DNA of 64,000 bases from Lachnospiraceae bacterium (GCA_028689585.1 JAQVCW010000003.1:62001-126000); one strand, 5' to 3'; numbered from the stretch's first letter, positions 1 to 8,853 are shown. Program-made: numbers and translations. Notes: generated by a model from the sequence alone, not told the origin.

Positions 1-170
1 GTGGAAGTCATTTGTTTGAGCCGCAGGCGAGTTATGGCTCCCACTTCCTGCCTTTGGAACACCTTGTGGAACCCTTAGATGCTCTTAGCCTTCGAAACAG
101 CACCCGCAGCATACCTGAAAGCAGCCGCCCGGGGCGCGTCCGTTTTTGGCAGCCGAACGGTAACCCTTCA
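1..170. mobile_element. Right half of palindromic repeat element, copy 1 (cut by window start)
   Basis: This non-coding stretch shares an ordered set of blocks with the complete copy at 59377-59684: the loop TGTTTGAGCC..GGCGAGTTA, then TAGATGCTCTT, CGAAACAG and a terminal GGTAAC..TTCA. The first bases (GTGGAAGTCAT) can pair with ATGGCTCCCAC across the conserved loop, so the inner stem is kept although its sequence differs from the other copy. The left half lies outside the window. The terminal TTCA overlaps the stop codon of the aldolase gene. I infer a non-autonomous (MITE-like) element. Confidence 0.55.
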
Positions 171-1013
171 GGCCTTTCCCCTGGAGCCAAACAGGCTGAT
201 CTTTTCTTCCACCACTTTTTTCATCTCCGCCACCTCATAGGGTATCAGCTCAAACATACTCCGGGCTCCGGCCCTGATGCCTGCCTCTATGCCGCGCTTC
301 CCGGCCTTATCAATATCGGTAAAGATATTTACTTTTGACACCCCGAGCTTCACAGCCGTCTGGAAGTCAAGATCCGAGAGCCCCGAACCGCCATGAAGCA
401 CCAGCGGTATATTCGTCATTTTGGAAATCGCATCAATTCTCTCAAAATCAAGCTTGGGCGGAAATGCATAATCCCCATGGGCATTCCCAACCGCCACTGC
501 CAGTGAGTCCACACCGGTTCTGTTCACAAAATCCACTGCCGTGTCCGGTTTCGTAAAATAGTCGCTTGGATTTTCCAGCTTTCCAGCTCCGGAATTGTCT
601 CCCACATGCCCAAGCTCTCCTTCTACTGTCACACCCATGGCATGGCATATTTTGACCATCTCCGCTATATTCGATGCATTTTCCTCATAAGATGCGGTAG
701 AACAGTCATACATTACCGAAGTAAAGCCCAGCCGCAGTGCCTGCATACAGCGTTCAAAAGTCAGTCCGTGGTCATAATGCACGCAGACGGGTACCGAAGC
801 CTTCTGTGCCATGGGAATCAGGTATTCTGCCACCCGTTCCAATTCCATTGCCGGAAGCAGTACCTCCGCAGTCCCCACCATAACCGGTGCCTTCAGTTCT
901 TCTGCTGTCTCAATGACGGCTCTTGCCATCTCTGCATTTACCGCATTAAAAAAACCGACTCCATAGCCTCCTGCCTTTGCAGGAAGTAAAATGTCATTCA
1001 TATTTACTAACAT
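168..1013 (-). CDS. Class II fructose-bisphosphate/ketose-bisphosphate aldolase family protein
   Basis: A 281-residue protein of normal length for zinc-dependent class II aldolases, which reversibly cleave a ketose (bis)phosphate to dihydroxyacetone phosphate and an aldehyde. Visible family landmarks are the HYDHG segment near residue 80 (zinc and catalytic Asp/His), a GNAHG zinc-ligand segment near 178, LHGGSG near 207, and a phosphate-binding KVNIFTD segment near 230. The start follows a GAGGAGG site. It is the last gene of the leftward set behind a PfkB kinase and a ROK regulator, so it probably splits the phosphorylated product of that kinase. Whether the substrate is fructose-, tagatose- or another ketose-phosphate cannot be read from sequence. 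Its stop codon coincides with the end of the palindromic element. Confidence 0.9.
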   Translation of the reverse strand: MLVNMNDILLPAKAGGYGVGFFNAVNAEMARAVIETAEELKAPVMVGTAEVLLPAMELERVAEYLIPMAQKASVPVCVHYDHGLTFERCMQALRLGFTSVMYDCSTASYEENASNIAEMVKICHAMGVTVEGELGHVGDNSGAGKLENPSDYFTKPDTAVDFVNRTGVDSLAVAVGNAHGDYAFPPKLDFERIDAISKMTNIPLVLHGGSGLSDLDFQTAVKLGVSKVNIFTDIDKAGKRGIEAGIRAGARSMFELIPYEVAEMKKVVEEKISLFGSRGKA

Positions 1014-1061
1014 AGTCTGCCTCCTCTAACCCTTTCTAAATATAACTGACGATCCATCCGT

Positions 1062-2198
1062 CTAAAAATTATTTTTCTCCCACCCGGAAGCTATCTTTGC
1101 TCTCAGTTCGTCCAGCGGCTTCAATCCGGACAGTGCGTCATATGCGGCCACACAGCTCGCTCCGCAGGCCGCAGCCAGGCTGACACACTCCTCTATGGAA
1201 CTGCCCTCCAGCATCGCCGTCAGGAAAGCGGCGATACTGGTATCTCCGGCTCCTGTTCCGGATAGGATCCGTTCCGGAATGTAGCTTTTTTCAAACCCTT
1301 CCTTACCCGCCCAGGCCTTTCCATCCAGCTCCACTCTCGGGCTGATCTGCTCCAGAGCGACCTCGTCCGCCGTGCGGTAGTACAGGCCCGGCGCACCGCA
1401 TTTGATCAGCAGCACCCTGCAGCCAAGCTCCATGCACTTTTCCGCCAGAGGCCGGATATCCGCCTCAATGTCCAGGACCTTTGTAATATCCCCATCTGCC
1501 GCCCTTTTCTGCCATTCCAGAAAACGGGGCCGATCCAGCATAAAACAAAGTTCTTCCACACTTGGCACAAAGAAATCCACCCAGGGCAGCACCTTTGACA
1601 AAATGCGCGGCCAGTCCGCCCTCCCGGCAGCGGAATTGGCATCTACCGCAGCCATGTCCAGAGAGGTGGCCGCCCCGCTGCTTTTTACATACTGCAGTAA
1701 TCGCAGCAGCTCTGCTCCGTCATTTTTATACATGGCTTCCATCACAGGCGGATAGCCGAAATGAAACAGCGCCGCAGTCTCCAATTCCTCTTGATTGATG
1801 TCCTCTGTGCAGAAGCTGTCATTTGCGCCGGAATGGTGGAGAAAGATCCGGTCGATCCCGGGAATTGCCAGCACCACGGAATATGAGGTGGATGCCGCCT
1901 CTGAGCGGATCATTCCGTCCTTTGCCTGATAACCTTCCAGAAGCTTTAACACAATATCCCCAAATGCATCCGCTCCCACTTTTCCCATCAGTGACACATT
2001 TGCGCCTAATATCTTCATCGCCAGTCCGGTATTGGCCACACTGCCCCCGGTATGCACATCTGCATTTCCCATCTGGATCAGTTTTCCCGGACTTAAAAGA
2101 TCACTCACATGCTCTGATTTTCCCTCCGGAAATACCGGAGTAATATCCAGACAGATATGGCCTGCAGCAATTACTTTTTTCTTTTTGTTTCCGTCCAT
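1062..2198 (-). CDS. PfkB-family carbohydrate kinase
   Basis: A cytosolic sugar kinase of 378 residues, somewhat longer than the usual 300-330. The N-terminal GGSVANTGLAMKILG segment is the PfkB substrate-binding glycine motif. The C-terminal SGTGAGDTSIAAF segment is the second signature with the catalytic Asp and anion hole. The extra length sits between them (around 245-310). It starts one base after the ROK gene stop, so the two are almost certainly co-transcribed and probably translationally coupled, and the aldolase follows. The likely role is ATP-dependent phosphorylation of a ketose or sugar acid, feeding the aldolase. The exact sugar is unknown. This is one of two PfkB kinases in the divergent locus; the other has an HPr-like domain. 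Confidence 0.88.
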   Translation of the reverse strand: MDGNKKKKVIAAGHICLDITPVFPEGKSEHVSDLLSPGKLIQMGNADVHTGGSVANTGLAMKILGANVSLMGKVGADAFGDIVLKLLEGYQAKDGMIRSEAASTSYSVVLAIPGIDRIFLHHSGANDSFCTEDINQEELETAALFHFGYPPVMEAMYKNDGAELLRLLQYVKSSGAATSLDMAAVDANSAAGRADWPRILSKVLPWVDFFVPSVEELCFMLDRPRFLEWQKRAADGDITKVLDIEADIRPLAEKCMELGCRVLLIKCGAPGLYYRTADEVALEQISPRVELDGKAWAGKEGFEKSYIPERILSGTGAGDTSIAAFLTAMLEGSSIEECVSLAAACGASCVAAYDALSGLKPLDELRAKIASGWEKNNF

Positions 2199-2199
2199 A

Positions 2200-3339
2200 T
2201 TATATCACTTCCTTCCGAATAAACTCCTCCACATAAAACAGCGCGGCTCCGATGGCAGGAGTATACTGCCCGTGTGTTCCCACCAGGATCTGCTCCCTGT
2301 TCATCTGAAACGGAGCAGAATGGTTGATGCAGTCCAATAAATAAAGAATGTCCTCTTCCGCAAAATAGGGTGCCAGATATCCGCTGATAATAATAGGAGA
2401 ATCCACCACCATGTTCAGATTTTTCATGGCAAATGCCAAATGCTCCAGATAATCTTTCCAGATCTGAGAAAAAGCAGGACTTTTCTCTGTCCTCAGCTTC
2501 TCAAAGAAATCCCTGACCGGCATTGCCGCAGCCGCCTCCAGTGCATTGGCGGAACAGTAGGTTTCCAGACACCCCCTGTTTCCGCAGTAGCATAACGGCC
2601 CTTCATGATTAATGCACATATGCTCCAGCGTTCCGCTGTGCATGGACATTCCCTGGTGCACACAGTGATTGGTAATGACGGCACCTCCCAAATTCCGGTT
2701 CAGGAGAAAAACCACCGCACTGTCCAGTTCATTATGATTCCACAGTTCCAGATAAGCGGCCGCCTTTGAATCGTGTTCCAGACGGCTGGGATAGGGAAGC
2801 CGGTCCGCATAATCCGACAATTTCATCTCTGCATTATTCAATATAGCGCCGTAAGTCACCGCAGAGCCATCCGGAGATATGATGCCCTGAATTGCTATGG
2901 ACACCCCCAGGATCTTATCCTCCGCATAATGATTTTGGGCAATGAACTCTTTTATCTCATCGGTCACCTGCTGATAATACTCCTCCGTATTTCGGTAAGG
3001 AATTGAAAATGTATCCTTGCGGATTGCTTCCCCATACAGATTCACAGCGGCAATATGAAACATATCTTTTAAAATGCCTACCCCGATCGCGATCTTGACA
3101 TCAGGAACGATCTGTATTGCCTGGGCTTTTCTTCCTCCCGTGGAGTCAAAATTTCCTTTTCTTTCGATCAGTCCCTCCTGCTCCAGAACATTTAAATTCT
3201 GGCTGACTGTGGACAGGCCCATCTGGAGCTCCTGGACAATCTGCTGCTTGGAAGTGATTTTCTTCCTATATATATATTGGTAAACCTTCTCTTTGTTTAT
3301 TTTTTTCAGAGTAATGGTAGTAATGCCTCTCTCTTTCAT
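2200..3339 (-). CDS. ROK-family transcriptional regulator
   Basis: A 379-residue repressor-type ROK protein. The N-terminus (about 8-70) is a winged helix-turn-helix with SKQQIVQELQMGLSTVSQNL, followed by the GGRKA wing typical of the family. The ROK body carries the zinc site CYCGNRGCLETYC near residue 250 and a degenerate sugar-kinase-like glycine stretch (NLGGAVITN). Members of this group bind sugars or sugar phosphates and repress neighbouring catabolic genes; none of the sequence argues for kinase activity. It is first in the leftward unit and divergent from the dehydrogenase-permease-kinase unit. I infer that it controls both through the 3340-3599 region. Confidence 0.9.
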   Translation of the reverse strand: MKERGITTITLKKINKEKVYQYIYRKKITSKQQIVQELQMGLSTVSQNLNVLEQEGLIERKGNFDSTGGRKAQAIQIVPDVKIAIGVGILKDMFHIAAVNLYGEAIRKDTFSIPYRNTEEYYQQVTDEIKEFIAQNHYAEDKILGVSIAIQGIISPDGSAVTYGAILNNAEMKLSDYADRLPYPSRLEHDSKAAAYLELWNHNELDSAVVFLLNRNLGGAVITNHCVHQGMSMHSGTLEHMCINHEGPLCYCGNRGCLETYCSANALEAAAAMPVRDFFEKLRTEKSPAFSQIWKDYLEHLAFAMKNLNMVVDSPIIISGYLAPYFAEEDILYLLDCINHSAPFQMNREQILVGTHGQYTPAIGAALFYVEEFIRKEVI

Positions 3340-3599
3340 GTCAATCTCCTAATTGTTATTGTTTTGTCATACAGTTAAGTGATAACTCTATTTTAATACA
3401 CTGCAGTCAAAAACGCAATTAACAAAATTTCTATGTGAAATATAGCCAAAAATCGATATGAATAATTGTAGCCTTTGTCAATAGACAAATTCTGGTTTCC
3501 ATTGTAAACTACACTTACAACTTAGTTATAAGCTTAAGTATTAAGTTTATGAAGCAGATCAAAGTAGCGAAACTATTAAAAAAATGGAGGAAATCAAAA
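3340..3599. promoter_or_regulatory. Divergent promoter region with candidate operators
   Basis: AT-rich region between the ROK gene and the dehydrogenase operon. Rightward promoter candidate: TAGACA at 3482-3487, a 17-bp spacer, TAAACT at 3505-3510. A TTGTC/GACAA inverted repeat (3475-3488) overlaps that -35 box. A second inverted repeat, AGTTA/TAACT (3373-3387), lies in front of the ROK gene, and AACTTA/TAAGTT arms lie near 3520-3548. These dyads are the natural candidates for ROK binding, but none is proven. Confidence 0.45.
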
Positions 3600-4625
3600 A
3601 TGAAAAGCGCAGTATTTTATGGAAAACATGATTTAAGAGTGGAAGAACACGAAATGCCAAAGGTAGGGCCAAAGGACGTCCTGATCAAGGTCAAAGCATG
3701 CGGCGTATGCGGAACGGATGTACATATCTACGAAGGTGACAAAGGCGCTGCTGATGTGACACCGCCAACCATCCTCGGTCACGAATTCTCCGGTGTCATC
3801 GCTGAAGTTGGCAGCGAGGTAACAAACTACAAGGTTGGTGACAGAGTATGTATCGATCCGAACTGCTACTGCGGTGCCTGCGAACCCTGCAGAAACGGTG
3901 TCGCACATTACTGTGAGCATATGATTGGATACGGAACCACCGTAAACGGCGGATTTGCAGAATATTGTGCCGTTAATGAAAGACAGGTTTATTGTCTGGG
4001 TGACAATACCACCTTCGAACAGGGCGCTATGACTGAGCCGGTTGCCTGCTGTCTACACGGCATGGATATGTGCGAAATTCATCCGGGCCATCAGGTTGTT
4101 GTCATCGGCGGAGGTATGATCGGTCTTCTGATGCTGCAGCTTGCAAAGCTGGCAGGTGCTGCCAAGGTTGCTCTTCTGGAGCCGGTAGAAGGCAAACGTG
4201 AAGTTGGAATGAAACTGGGCGCTGACGTGTGCATCGATCCGATCCATGAAGATGTAAAGGCACGCCTGAAAGAAGCCGGTCTGACCTGGGTAAACACTGT
4301 GATCGAATGCGTAGGCCGTCCTTCTACCATCGAACAGGCCATTGATATCGCCGGAAACAAAGCAATCGTTATGATGTTTGGCCTTACCAAACCGGATGAA
4401 GAAATCGCAGTAAAACCGTTCCAGATTTTCCAGAAAGAGCTGAGTCTGAAAGCTTCCTTTATTAATCCTTATACGCAGAAGCGTGCACTGGATCTGATCG
4501 ACTCCGGACGTCTGAACGTCAGCAGCATGGTTTACGATGTATGCGGTCTTGACATGCTCGGCGATGTCCTCAGCAAACCGGAACTTCGCGCAAACGGAAA
4601 ATATATCATTTCACCAGAAAAGTAA
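3600..4625 (+). CDS. Zinc-dependent MDR-family alcohol/polyol dehydrogenase
   Basis: A 341-residue medium-chain dehydrogenase, likely oxidising a secondary alcohol of a polyol or sugar acid with NAD(P). CGVCGTD and GHEFSG supply the catalytic zinc ligands. The DPNCYCGACEPCRNG stretch with a later HYCEHM supplies the four-cysteine structural zinc site. VVVIGGGMIGLLM is the Rossmann dinucleotide loop. An upstream in-frame ATG at 3549 exists, but GGAGG at 3586-3590 stands nine bases before the ATG at 3600, where the conserved protein begins, so I take 3600. It leads an operon with a GntP permease and an HPr-like/PfkB kinase. It resembles sorbitol/iditol, threonine and galactitol-phosphate dehydrogenases; the substrate is not resolved. 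Confidence 0.88.
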   Translation: MKSAVFYGKHDLRVEEHEMPKVGPKDVLIKVKACGVCGTDVHIYEGDKGAADVTPPTILGHEFSGVIAEVGSEVTNYKVGDRVCIDPNCYCGACEPCRNGVAHYCEHMIGYGTTVNGGFAEYCAVNERQVYCLGDNTTFEQGAMTEPVACCLHGMDMCEIHPGHQVVVIGGGMIGLLMLQLAKLAGAAKVALLEPVEGKREVGMKLGADVCIDPIHEDVKARLKEAGLTWVNTVIECVGRPSTIEQAIDIAGNKAIVMMFGLTKPDEEIAVKPFQIFQKELSLKASFINPYTQKRALDLIDSGRLNVSSMVYDVCGLDMLGDVLSKPELRANGKYIISPEK

Positions 4626-4640
4626 AAGGAGATCAGAAAG

Positions 4641-5999
4641 ATGACGGAACCGGTATTTGCAGCAGAACCAGCTAGATTATTAATTGCAGCAGCAGCAGGT
4701 ATACTATTATTATTGTTACTCATAATCAAATTCAAGATCCACCCGGTACTATCCCTGCTGATTTCTGCATTATTCATCGGCCTGGGTGCCGGAATGCCAG
4801 TTCCGACACTGGTTTCCACGGTGGAAAAAGGTGCTGGTGAAACACTTCAGGGTATTGTGCTTCTGATCGGTCTGGGTTCCCTCTTCGGCGGGATCCTGGA
4901 AGTTTCCGGGGGCGCCCAGTGCGTAGCCCAGACCCTGATCAACCGCTTTGGCGAAAAGAAAGCGGGCGTTGCCCTTGGCATTACGGGCCTGGTGGTAGGT
5001 ACCACCGTATTTTTTGAGGCAGGCGTCGTTATTCTGATCCCCCTGGCCTTCGGACTTGCAAAAAAGACAAAAAAATCTACTTTATATTACGTGATCCCTC
5101 TTCTGGCGGGACTCGCTACCGGCTTTGCATTCATCCCTCCTTCCGCCGGTTCCGTCCTGGTAGCCAATATGCTCGGCGTAGATCTGGGAATTATGATCGC
5201 GGTAGGTGTGCCGGTGGGTATTCTGTCCCTGGTGTTTGCCGGAATTCTGTGGTCCAAGTTCATTGGATCCAAAATACATATCGGCCTTCCCTCCACCATC
5301 CAGGAGGTACAGGAAGAGAAAGAAAGCAATCTTCCCTCCTTCTCCACCGTGCTTACGATTATATTAGTTCCTCTTGTTTTAATCCTTTGTAATACTATTT
5401 CAACCTATATCCCTGCACTGGCTCCGATACGTCCCGTACTGGAATTTCTGGGTACTCCTTTCGTAGCCCTGATCATTGCAGTGCTGCTGGCTATGTATTT
5501 TCTTGGTACAAAGCAGGGTTATAATGGAGAACAGTTGAAAAAGATTTTAGACCGCTCCCTTCGCCCTACCGGACAGATCCTGCTGGTTATCACCGGCGGC
5601 GGCATCATCCGCTGGGTGCTTCAGGACTGCGGTATGGGCAACATCATCGGGCCGGCCCTGGAAAAAAGCGGACTGCCTCTGATCATCGTAGCATTTTTGA
5701 TCGCAGCTCTGGTTCGTGCTTCCGTAGGAGCTGCCGTCGTATCCATGACCATGGCAGCCGGAATCATGGCTTCCATGCCCGCAGTAGCTACGCTCTCCCC
5801 GCTTTATCTGGCCGCTATGGTATGCGCCATCAACGGCGGTGCCACCGCTTTCAGCCACGTAAACGATTCCGGCTTCTGGCTGGTCAGCTCACTGCTGGAA
5901 ATGGATGAAAAGAATACCTTAAAATCATGGACCATGATGGAAACCATCGTAGGCATTACCGGACTGGTCTGTGCCGTAGTCATCAGCTTTTTCGCATAA
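4641..5999 (+). CDS. GntP-family gluconate:H+ symporter-like permease
   Basis: A 452-residue integral membrane protein with about a dozen hydrophobic segments and no signal peptide, the normal size for GntP permeases that import gluconate and related sugar acids or polyols with protons. Family-like landmarks include FEAGVVILIPLAFGLAK in the first half and HVNDSGFWLVSSLLEM near the C-terminus. It has an AAAGGAG site 10 bases before ATG. It sits between a dehydrogenase and a kinase, so the imported compound is probably oxidised and then phosphorylated in the cytosol. GntP relatives also carry non-gluconate substrates, so the name says family, not substrate. Confidence 0.88.
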   Translation: MTEPVFAAEPARLLIAAAAGILLLLLLIIKFKIHPVLSLLISALFIGLGAGMPVPTLVSTVEKGAGETLQGIVLLIGLGSLFGGILEVSGGAQCVAQTLINRFGEKKAGVALGITGLVVGTTVFFEAGVVILIPLAFGLAKKTKKSTLYYVIPLLAGLATGFAFIPPSAGSVLVANMLGVDLGIMIAVGVPVGILSLVFAGILWSKFIGSKIHIGLPSTIQEVQEEKESNLPSFSTVLTIILVPLVLILCNTISTYIPALAPIRPVLEFLGTPFVALIIAVLLAMYFLGTKQGYNGEQLKKILDRSLRPTGQILLVITGGGIIRWVLQDCGMGNIIGPALEKSGLPLIIVAFLIAALVRASVGAAVVSMTMAAGIMASMPAVATLSPLYLAAMVCAINGGATAFSHVNDSGFWLVSSLLEMDEKNTLKSWTMMETIVGITGLVCAVVISFFA

Positions 6000-6011
6000 G
6001 GGAGGTAAAAA

Positions 6012-7223
6012 ATGATAGCAAAAGTATTATTGGGAACCATGCAGAATGCCCGGAAACTGGTCAGCATTGCAGAACGGATCCCCTACGATGTGGAGCTTTG
6101 CAGCGGACGCTTTGTCGTAAACGCAAAATCCATGCTGGGCGTACTGAGTATGCCCGAATTTAAGACCGGCGAGCTCCACGTCCATACCGATGAAGAAAAT
6201 GAATGCGAACGGATCCTGGAAAAACTTCTGGAGCTGGATCTGCTGGCTGATACAAATGATGCCGTATGCCGTTCCATTTATGATATTACCGTATTTGGCG
6301 AAATTCTGATTGACTTTACCTGGCAGGGCGTCAATGATGCCGGACAGACTCTGTTTGCACAAAATCCCGGCGGAGCGCCGGCCAATGTGGCCGTGGGCGC
6401 TGCCCGGTTAGGCGCTCATACTGCATTTCTGGGCAAAGCAGGTGCGGATATGCACGGAGAATTTCTCCGTGCCACACTTCAAAAAGAAAAGGTGGATACA
6501 AAAGGGATGATATTGGATCCCAGGTACTTCACTACCCTCGCCTTTGTCAATATCAGCAGCAAAGGAGAACGTACCTTCTCCTTTGCCCGCAAACCGGGCG
6601 CTGATACCAGAATGCAGAAAGAGGAAATGGATATCGATATCCTGGATCACACCTGTATTTTCCATGTAGGTTCTCTTTCCCTTACCGAAAACCCAAGCCG
6701 TGATACCACCTTCTATGCGGTAAAACGGGCACAGAGCAAAGGAAGCATCATTTCCTATGATCCCAATTACCGGGCTTCTCTCTGGGAAAACGAAACCGTA
6801 GCCAAGCAGCATATGCGAAGCCTGATACCCTATGCAGACCTTATGAAAATCTCCGACGAAGAGACCGAGCTTCTGACCGGCAAAAAAGCGCCTGAGGCTG
6901 CCGCTGCTGCCCTCTTCCAGCAGGGAGTCAAAGTGGTGTCCGTTACCCTTGGCAGTGAAGGAGCATATATTTACTGTAAGGACGGCGGAAGAAAAGTCCC
7001 CGGCTATCCAAGCAAAGCAGTGGATACCAATGGTGCCGGTGATTCTTTCTGGGGAAGCTTCCTGTGCAAGATCGCCGCTTCCGGAAAACGGCCGGAGGAA
7101 TTCACCCTGGATGAACTGGCCGAATATGCCCGTTTTGCAAACGCGGCCGCCAGCCTCTGCGTTGAAAAGAAAGGGGCCATCCCCGCCATGCCGGATCTGG
7201 TCCAGGTAGAAGAAAGAGTCTAA
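6012..7223 (+). CDS. HPr/Crh-like domain fused to a PfkB-family (fructokinase-like) sugar kinase
   Basis: A 403-residue fusion. Residues about 92-400 are a complete PfkB kinase with NPGGAPANVAVGAARLG and DTNGAGDSFWGSF, closest in feel to fructokinases. Residues 1-90 look like the phosphocarrier HPr: TMQNARKLV aligns with the HPr GIHARP active-site segment, and NAKSMLGVLSM aligns with the segment around regulatory Ser46. The phosphate-accepting His15 equivalent is Asn12, while the Ser46 equivalent (Ser40) and its Lys/Met-Leu-Gly context are kept. That is the pattern of Crh, which is regulated by HPr kinase but cannot take part in PTS transfer. I infer that the domain links kinase activity to carbon status or mediates binding to CcpA-type partners. 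The start has a GGGAGG site eight bases upstream. It is the last gene of the operon and is followed by a large terminator. Confidence 0.82.
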   Translation: MIAKVLLGTMQNARKLVSIAERIPYDVELCSGRFVVNAKSMLGVLSMPEFKTGELHVHTDEENECERILEKLLELDLLADTNDAVCRSIYDITVFGEILIDFTWQGVNDAGQTLFAQNPGGAPANVAVGAARLGAHTAFLGKAGADMHGEFLRATLQKEKVDTKGMILDPRYFTTLAFVNISSKGERTFSFARKPGADTRMQKEEMDIDILDHTCIFHVGSLSLTENPSRDTTFYAVKRAQSKGSIISYDPNYRASLWENETVAKQHMRSLIPYADLMKISDEETELLTGKKAPEAAAAALFQQGVKVVSVTLGSEGAYIYCKDGGRKVPGYPSKAVDTNGAGDSFWGSFLCKIAASGKRPEEFTLDELAEYARFANAAASLCVEKKGAIPAMPDLVQVEERV

Positions 7224-7393
7224 AAAAAGGCTGGTGCACTAAGAGCCCGGGGGCATCTCCTCAATCCAAATGTACTGCATTGCATGTCTTCCATCAACGG
7301 ACTTTACGTCCGATTATGGAAGATGCCTGTCCAAGCAGAGCCGTACATGGATGAGGAGATGTCCCCGGGCTCTTTCGTGCGCCGGTCTTTTTT
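7223..7393. terminator. Very long bidirectional terminator hairpin between convergent operons
   Basis: Roughly 160 bases fold into one nested hairpin. The outer arms are GGTGCACTAAGAGCCCGGGG / CCCCGGGCTCTTTCGTGCGCC with CATCTCCTCA / TGAGGAGATG. The middle arms are around CTTCCAT / ATGGAAG. The tip is CGGAC-tttac-GTCCG. It ends in a T run on the plus strand (7387-7393), and its left side gives a T run when read on the minus strand, so it can terminate both the rightward sugar operon and the leftward histidine kinase gene. It is far longer than an ordinary intrinsic terminator. Confidence 0.8.
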
Positions 7394-7398
7394 TCCTT

Positions 7399-8853
7399 TT
7401 AGTCTTTGGGCAGAGATATCCAGAACTGAACTCCATTCGGCCGGTTTTCAACTCCAAAGGTTCCTTCATGAATATTGACAATGGTTTTCACGATATACAG
7501 TCCCAGACCGGCATTATTGTTCTCATCGGCGGCTGAGCGCTCTTCCTGTGCAGTTGAAATATTCGCCTTCTGATAATAGCTCTTCCAGATATTATCTTTC
7601 ATGGACTCGTCTATGGTTTCCCCTTCATTGAATACTCTGATTACGATCTGATTTCCTTCCTTATGCAAAGAAACCGCTATGATCCGGCCAGCCTGCGTGT
7701 GTTCGAATGCATTCATCAGATAGTTATTCACAGCCTGTTCGATGTATTCCCGATTCCCCCACACATAGCAGGCCTGCTCCAGATCAACCTGCATTCTGAT
7801 TTTTTTCTGCCTGAAAAGTGCATCATACTTTAAGGCCAGATACTCCAGCACTTCTGTCATATTCAGACGGCTCATTTCCATGTTCGCCAGCTTATGCTCC
7901 ATAGTAGAAAGCTGCAGAAGATTTGTGATCAGCTCACTCATCTTCTGTATCTCTTCGCGTATCGATTCAAAATAATAGGATTTATCTGCCTTTTCTCCCA
8001 GCAGCTCCAGCATTTCTACCTGGCTGGAAATCACGGCCAGCGGAGTCTTCAGATCATGGGAAATGTTCGCCATAAATTCTTTCTGAGACTGTTCCATTCG
8101 CTTTTTCTGCAGATTCTGATCCGACAGATAATCATTGGCGATCTCCAGTTGATTAATGTAACCTGAGATCTGATCCGCCATATTATTAAAATTACGTGCC
8201 AGCGTGATCGCTTCTTCGTATTTCGCATTCTCCTCGGCACGAACGGAAAAATCCCTGTTCGCCATCTGCCTGGACACTCTGGCCATCTGCTCAATGGGCC
8301 TGGCGATCTTTCTGGACTGCCAGTACATCACTGCGCTGCCGATCAGACTCGCAATCAGAAATACACACAGCAAAAATCGCTCTGAATATGAAAAAATACT
8401 CTCCGTATGAATGATATTTTCCCGAATACAGACATAATATTTTTTATTATTCTGATAAACCAGCCCCAACAGCCGGATGATATTGCTGTTTCTGCTTTCT
8501 CTTGAGAACACTTCCGGCTCTTTTGAAAACCGGTCTATATTATTAGCCACGATATCATGGATCGCTTTTTCCGACAGGTCCTTTCTGGTGGTATATACTC
8601 CCTTATAGTCTTCATCTATAATATAGATCCAAAGATTATCCTGTTCATAGCTCTGAAGCATATCATAGGCTGCTTCGTCCAGCCCCTCCAGATTTTCTTC
8701 CTTGATATCCTCATAGGCATTTTTTATCACGCTGATCTTGTGACGGCTGTAGTACTCCGTACCAAAGATACTATAGCTGATAGTGCCTCCGCCCAGTACA
8801 ACTGCCAGAAAAAGAAGTTCCATTAACACCAGATGGAATTTAAGCCGTTTCAT
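7399..8853 (-). CDS. Membrane sensor histidine kinase (VanS-like)
   Basis: A 484-residue sensor kinase: transmembrane helix about 8-28, an extracellular domain of roughly 130 residues, a second helix about 160-180, HAMP, then HisKA with NISHDLKTPLAV (phospho-His) and a HATPase domain with the N box NYLMNAFEHTQ and the G box GLGLYIVKTIV. It would autophosphorylate and pass phosphate to the regulator encoded just upstream, whose gene overlaps this one by 14 bases. It is the last gene of the leftward acylation/importer train. The signal is unknown; the extracellular domain has no motif I recognise. Confidence 0.9.
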   Translation of the reverse strand: MKRLKFHLVLMELLFLAVVLGGGTISYSIFGTEYYSRHKISVIKNAYEDIKEENLEGLDEAAYDMLQSYEQDNLWIYIIDEDYKGVYTTRKDLSEKAIHDIVANNIDRFSKEPEVFSRESRNSNIIRLLGLVYQNNKKYYVCIRENIIHTESIFSYSERFLLCVFLIASLIGSAVMYWQSRKIARPIEQMARVSRQMANRDFSVRAEENAKYEEAITLARNFNNMADQISGYINQLEIANDYLSDQNLQKKRMEQSQKEFMANISHDLKTPLAVISSQVEMLELLGEKADKSYYFESIREEIQKMSELITNLLQLSTMEHKLANMEMSRLNMTEVLEYLALKYDALFRQKKIRMQVDLEQACYVWGNREYIEQAVNNYLMNAFEHTQAGRIIAVSLHKEGNQIVIRVFNEGETIDESMKDNIWKSYYQKANISTAQEERSAADENNNAGLGLYIVKTIVNIHEGTFGVENRPNGVQFWISLPKD

